A stretch of 8,414 nucleotides of DNA from Euryarchaeota archaeon UBA550 (lineage in GTDB: Archaea; Thermoplasmatota; Poseidoniia; Poseidoniales; Poseidoniaceae), in NCBI GenBank assembly GCA_002506705.1, contig DAYA01000088.1, forward strand, positions 1 to 8,414, given 5' to 3'. Below, one piece after another: positions 5,309-8,414 of the stretch. A program made the position numbers and the translations under genes. The notes under the pieces were generated by a model. That model was given only the letters and a program-made list of their open reading frames with translations, ran no database searches and was not told the DNA's origin. The first letter of the stretch is position 1. Every line of letters begins with the position of its first letter.

Positions 5309-6898
5309 TCACTCCGCACCGAATCCTTGGATTCGCTCTTGGACATCATCGGGGACTTGAGCATCCATTTGGGCCCATAAAACATCATCGATTCTCAAGA
5401 TGCTGATTGCTGCTTCAGTGGCTCCTGAAATCGCTTGCCTGGTGATACTCATCGGCTCTAGGACTCCTCTTGAAATTGTATCCTTTGCCTTACCATCATT
5501 CAAATCAAGGCCCATGTAATCTCCAGATTCGCTGTGAGCTGCTGTTAGTTTCAATAATGAGTCAATGCCGTCATAGCCTGCATTTGCCGCAAGCGCTCTT
5601 GGAATAGATTCTAAGGCATCTGCCCAAGCCTCAATCGCTAATTGTTCACGGCCGGGTACGGATTCTGCAAATCTTCGCAAGCGTCGCCCTAGAGCAACCT
5701 GTGTTGCACCAGCACCTGGTAGCAATACTGGCTCTTCCAATAGTTGGCAGGCGACTCCGAGGCCGTCTGCGAAGCATCGCTCTACCTCATCGAGTACGCT
5801 TTGAGTGCTTCCTCTAGCAATTAGAGTTGCACCGCTGTCTTCTGCGTCAAGGATCCAGTGATTTACTCCACCGCGTAACTCTTCTCTGGTCTTGATGAAT
5901 GCTCCTAAATCCGCCTTGGTCGCCCTTCCTGCATCCGGCACAAGGTTTGCACCACATGCACGAGATAGTAGGTCTAAGTCCCGCTTCTCGACACGGCGGT
6001 AAGTTAGAATTCCGTGCTTGGAGAGTGCTTGCCTTGCTTCATCATCCACGCCTTCTTTACAGACAAGAAGGTCACATCCTATGTTTACCAAATTCTCAAC
6101 TTGGGCTAGAAGTGCCTTTGATTCAGCAGCGCGGAATGCATCCAGCATCCCCGCTGAAGTGATGTTCAATTTTGCCTCGAATTGAGGTTTCTTCCTCTCA
6201 AGTCCGCCGTCAAGAATCAAAATTGAACCCGGTCCACCACGTTCTTTCATCTCTGGATGAATGCGGCTTTTTGCAAGTGCTAGTCCTGTAATCAAGGTGG
6301 AATCCTGCATCGTTCCGCCGGTCTGCTTGATGATTTTGACACGAGTTGGATCCGCTCTTCCATCTGTGAGAATAACCTGCCCTGCCTCAAGCGACAGACT
6401 TGCAAGACGCTTTTCCATGCCCTTGTCCAACTTACCAGCAAGCGAAGTCTCGATTGCAGACTCTATTTGCTGTGGTGTTGCATCGATAGATAACTCGTCT
6501 AGAGATGACAAAGCGAAAGCTTCGGCCTGAGCAAAGCCTCTTGCGATTATGGAAGGATGAACTCCTTGCCTAACCAACTGCCAAGCATTTCTCAGCATTT
6601 CAGCACAGATAACCACGGTGGTTGTCGTACCATCTCTAGCAACCCGGTCCTGAGTTGATGAAGCACTGATAATCATCTTTGCAACCGGGTGTTCGACTTT
6701 TGCAGTCTCAAGAACTGTAACACCATCGTTTGTGACCAGAGTTTCTCCAGTGTCATCCACAAGCAACTTGTCTAGGCCCTTTGGACCCAATGTTGAGCGG
6801 ACTGCGCCAGCCAATGCGATGGCGGCCTGTACGTTCTTGCGCAAGGCTTCGCGACCACTGGTTCTCTCTGTAGATTCGAGAATGGTCTCTTCCGCCAT
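5309..6898 (-). CDS. Thermosome subunit (group II chaperonin)
   Basis: A 529-residue group II chaperonin subunit, which forms double-ring ATP-driven folding chambers in the archaeal cytosol. Conserved blocks are in order: TLGPKGLDKLLVD (36-48), TNDGVTVLE (56-64), the ATP loop DGTTTT (89-94), the helix carrying the likely catalytic Asp (ERCFADGL, D378), GAGATQVAL (395-403; usually GGGA), GREQLAIEAWADALESIPRAL (416-436) and RIDDVLWA near the end. The ATP loop usually reads GDGTT; here the first glycine is arginine (R88, codon AGA), which is unusual. The C-terminus lacks the Gly-Met repeat tail found in many thermosomes. The ATG at 6898 gives the normal MAEETILES start; the frame is open to an ATG at 7096 but that stretch belongs to the divergent gene. 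A TTTAAG at 6923-6928 sits about 27 bases upstream, fitting a leaderless mRNA. GAGGTG at 6915-6920 is 16 bases away, rather far for a ribosome binding site. Confidence 0.93.
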   Translation of the reverse strand: MAEETILESTERTSGREALRKNVQAAIALAGAVRSTLGPKGLDKLLVDDTGETLVTNDGVTVLETAKVEHPVAKMIISASSTQDRVARDGTTTTVVICAEMLRNAWQLVRQGVHPSIIARGFAQAEAFALSSLDELSIDATPQQIESAIETSLAGKLDKGMEKRLASLSLEAGQVILTDGRADPTRVKIIKQTGGTMQDSTLITGLALAKSRIHPEMKERGGPGSILILDGGLERKKPQFEAKLNITSAGMLDAFRAAESKALLAQVENLVNIGCDLLVCKEGVDDEARQALSKHGILTYRRVEKRDLDLLSRACGANLVPDAGRATKADLGAFIKTREELRGGVNHWILDAEDSGATLIARGSTQSVLDEVERCFADGLGVACQLLEEPVLLPGAGATQVALGRRLRRFAESVPGREQLAIEAWADALESIPRALAANAGYDGIDSLLKLTAAHSESGDYMGLDLNDGKAKDTISRGVLEPMSITRQAISGATEAAISILRIDDVLWAQMDAQVPDDVQERIQGFGAE

Positions 6899-7012
6899 CG
6901 ACCCGCCCACTCGACACCTCGTCTTAAACTGTTGAGAATTAGTAAGCGTGGAGTTCATATATGGGCTACTGCTCCGACTATACAACCGATGGTTAAGTAG
7001 TGGTGAAAAATC
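6899..7012. promoter_or_regulatory. Divergent promoter region of thermosome and sHSP-dnaK genes
   Basis: This 114-base gap must hold the promoters of the leftward thermosome gene and the rightward sHSP-dnaK pair. CATATATG at 6956-6963 is a perfect palindrome and could act as a TATA box in either direction. For the plus strand it predicts a start near 6985 and a short leader with a GGTG (7002-7005) seven bases before the ATG at 7013. For the minus strand, TTTAAG at 6923-6928 is an alternative box at leaderless distance. AACC-GAT-GGTT at 6984-6994 is a small dyad at the predicted plus-strand start, a typical place for a repressor to bind. I do not see the Archaeoglobus HSR1 motif CTAAC-N5-GTTAG. 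Confidence 0.45.
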
Positions 7013-7714
7013 ATGGCTGAAGACTGGGAAGAAAAGATGCTTGAGCAAATGGCTGAAATGTTCCAAAAGATGGGCATGAGCGTTGATATCAACCAACTAA
7101 AGGCCATGATGAAGCAGTTCCAATCCAAGTTTGAAGCGATGGGAATCGACCCAGAAAGATTGGCGAAAGGAGATGTTAACTTCAATTTCGACATCTCAGA
7201 CATTACCAAACTATTCCAATCTGGAAAACCACTAGATGAGATGCTGTCCAACCTAGGTGTAGATGTCAAGGTAGACGCGGCACCGGTTGAGGTCGATATC
7301 GAGGAAGAAGAACCAGACAACGAAATTCTCAGGCTGCCTTCCGAGAACATCTACCTTTCTGGATGGAATATGTCAATCACCGTAGATTTCTCTACCAGGA
7401 CCGACTTTGATGAGATTGAAGTCGCTCTCTCTAGCGGTGGAGAACTGCTACAGGTACTCTCTGACCCCTCAGAGCCACCACTAGCTCAAATCGAGTTACC
7501 ACACCAGTGTGATGACGTAGTTGATTGGTCAATCAACAACGGGATTCTCGACATCACGCTAAAGTTAACACCACAAGGCTCAGCCTTGGAATCTAAGTCT
7601 GAAGACATCGATGATGGTGTTGAAGACGATCATGCTCCAGTCTCATCGGATGTAAGCGTAGACCTTGCAGACGACGATGATGACGAAGACGATGGAGGAA
7701 TCCCGATATTTTGA
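7013..7714 (+). CDS. Small heat-shock (Hsp20/alpha-crystallin-like) protein with acidic linker
   Basis: A 233-residue protein that I read as a divergent small heat-shock protein, an ATP-independent holdase that passes clients to Hsp70. Residues 1-80 are helical and methionine-rich (nine Met in the first 45), a plausible client-binding arm. Residues about 104-186 look like an alpha-crystallin domain. IELPHQCDDVVDWSINNGILDITLKL (160-185) matches the family pattern of a LP-x-x-V-D segment followed by NG-(V/I)-L-x-I-x-L. Residues 187-229 form a very acidic linker, and the protein ends in IPIF, where I230-P231-I232 fits the I-x-I/V motif by which sHSPs bind neighbouring subunits. Most archaeal sHSPs are about 140-170 residues and lack such a linker. 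GGTG lies seven bases before the ATG. dnaK follows 26 bases downstream, so the two are probably one operon. The fold assignment is from pattern only. Confidence 0.7.
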   Translation: MAEDWEEKMLEQMAEMFQKMGMSVDINQLKAMMKQFQSKFEAMGIDPERLAKGDVNFNFDISDITKLFQSGKPLDEMLSNLGVDVKVDAAPVEVDIEEEEPDNEILRLPSENIYLSGWNMSITVDFSTRTDFDEIEVALSSGGELLQVLSDPSEPPLAQIELPHQCDDVVDWSINNGILDITLKLTPQGSALESKSEDIDDGVEDDHAPVSSDVSVDLADDDDDEDDGGIPIF

Positions 7715-7740
7715 ATTCGGAAGTTAACGGAAGTGAAAAT

Positions 7741-8414
7741 ATGGCTAAGAAAAATGTAATTGGAATAGACCTAGGAACAACCAACTCTTGTGTTGCAACA
7801 ATCGAAAACGGTGAAGCCGTAGTTATTGCAAACGCAGAAGGCGCAAGAACAACCCCGTCTGTTGTAGCATTCGCCAAAGATGGCGGAGAGCGCATGGTAG
7901 GAGTAACCGCAAAGCGACAAGCGGTTACCAACCACGAGAGAACCATGATTTCTGTCAAGAGACACATGGGAACAGACTGGAAGACGAAGGTCGACGATTC
8001 TGAATATACTCCACAAGAGGTTTCAGCATTCATTCTACAGAAGTTGAAGGCAGATGCTGAAGCTTACCTAGGTACAACAGTTAAACAGGCTGTAATCACA
8101 TGTCCTGCTTACTTTACAGACGCTCAAAGAAAGGCAACTAAGGATGCTGGAAGAATCGCTGGTTTGGAAGTCCTTAGAATTATCAACGAGCCAACCGCAG
8201 CTGCTCTAGCATACGGTGTTGACAAGGAAGACGACCAGACAATCCTCGTATACGACCTTGGAGGAGGTACATTCGACGTATCCGTTCTCGAAATTTACGA
8301 GGTTGACGGACAGCCACAGATCGAAGTAAAGGCTACTGCAGGTAACAACAAACTCGGTGGCGACGACTTTGATGAAGTTCTAATCGACTACTTGGTTGCT
8401 GAATACAAGAAGAC
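7741..8414 (+). CDS. dnaK: DnaK (Hsp70 chaperone), 3' truncated by window edge
   Basis: The first 224 codons of an Hsp70, covering lobe I and part of lobe II of the nucleotide-binding domain; the full protein is usually 600-640 residues. The phosphate-1 loop GIDLGTTNSCVA (8-19), AYFTDAQRKATKDAG (123-137), NEPTAAALAYG (149-159), the phosphate-2 loop VYDLGGGTFDVSVL (170-183) and NKLGGDDFD (203-211) are all intact. Between residues 74 and 92 the sequence runs from KRHMGTDWK almost straight to TPQEVSAFIL, so it lacks the roughly 24-residue insertion seen in proteobacterial DnaK, as in Gram-positive and other archaeal Hsp70. Archaeal dnaK is generally regarded as acquired from bacteria. A GGAAGTG (7729-7735) lies five bases before the ATG. 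It sits right behind the sHSP-like gene; grpE and dnaJ, if linked, would be beyond the right edge. Confidence 0.97.
   Translation, partial: MAKKNVIGIDLGTTNSCVATIENGEAVVIANAEGARTTPSVVAFAKDGGERMVGVTAKRQAVTNHERTMISVKRHMGTDWKTKVDDSEYTPQEVSAFILQKLKADAEAYLGTTVKQAVITCPAYFTDAQRKATKDAGRIAGLEVLRIINEPTAAALAYGVDKEDDQTILVYDLGGGTFDVSVLEIYEVDGQPQIEVKATAGNNKLGGDDFDEVLIDYLVAEYKK

Noticed and set aside
6899..7096. 66-residue N-terminal extension of the thermosome frame
   Set aside because: The extension runs through the promoter gap and antisense to the sHSP gene. The MAEET start at 6898 matches where thermosomes normally begin.
7593..8033. 146-codon minus-strand frame opposite the sHSP and dnaK genes
   Set aside because: It is antisense to the strongly conserved DnaK ATPase domain and spans two real plus-strand genes; its product looks like a shadow.

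Overview
The window looks like a piece of a planktonic archaeal genome, most likely a Thermoplasmatota relative of Marine Group II (Candidatus Poseidoniales). This rests on a group II chaperonin (thermosome) next to a bacterial-type DnaK, a short-chain-dehydrogenase type L-threonine dehydrogenase like that of Thermoplasma relatives, TATA-like boxes about 25 bases before start codons, and a small membrane protein with a tryptophan-rich C-terminus. The assignment is an inference; no rRNA or marker tree is available here. No tRNA, rRNA, CRISPR array, insertion sequence or integrase was seen.

Left part (1-1850, plus strand). The tail of an unrecognised gene (1-138) is followed by an AT-rich gap. 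Then comes a two-gene unit: an NAD(P)/FAD-dependent oxidoreductase ending in a cysteine cluster (LSCCG...C..C), whose stop codon overlaps the start of an 84-residue two-helix membrane protein. The coupling suggests a membrane-associated redox pair. The unit ends in a cluster of inverted repeats, where it meets leftward genes.

Middle part (1856-6898, minus strand). Read from right to left, these are a thermosome subunit, SDR-type L-threonine 3-dehydrogenase, CTP synthase (pyrG), a 139-residue membrane protein, and a 62-codon membrane-protein reading frame cut at codon 9 by an in-frame TAG. The gaps are short (about 55-75 bases), so partial co-transcription is plausible. The gaps around pyrG hold several dyads and tandem hairpins that may be regulatory.

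Right part (6899-8414). The thermosome gene is divergent from a plus-strand pair: an unusual 233-residue small heat-shock-like protein and dnaK, which runs off the edge. Three chaperone systems (thermosome, alpha-crystallin/Hsp20, Hsp70) thus meet at one 114-base divergent promoter region containing a palindromic CATATATG and an AACC-GAT-GGTT dyad, which suggests shared heat-shock control.

The most interesting points are the amber-interrupted small membrane protein, the MerA-like cysteine tail on the flavoprotein coupled to a membrane partner, the acidic-linker sHSP ending in an IPI motif, and the hairpins in front of pyrG. No clearly new defence or mobile system is visible.
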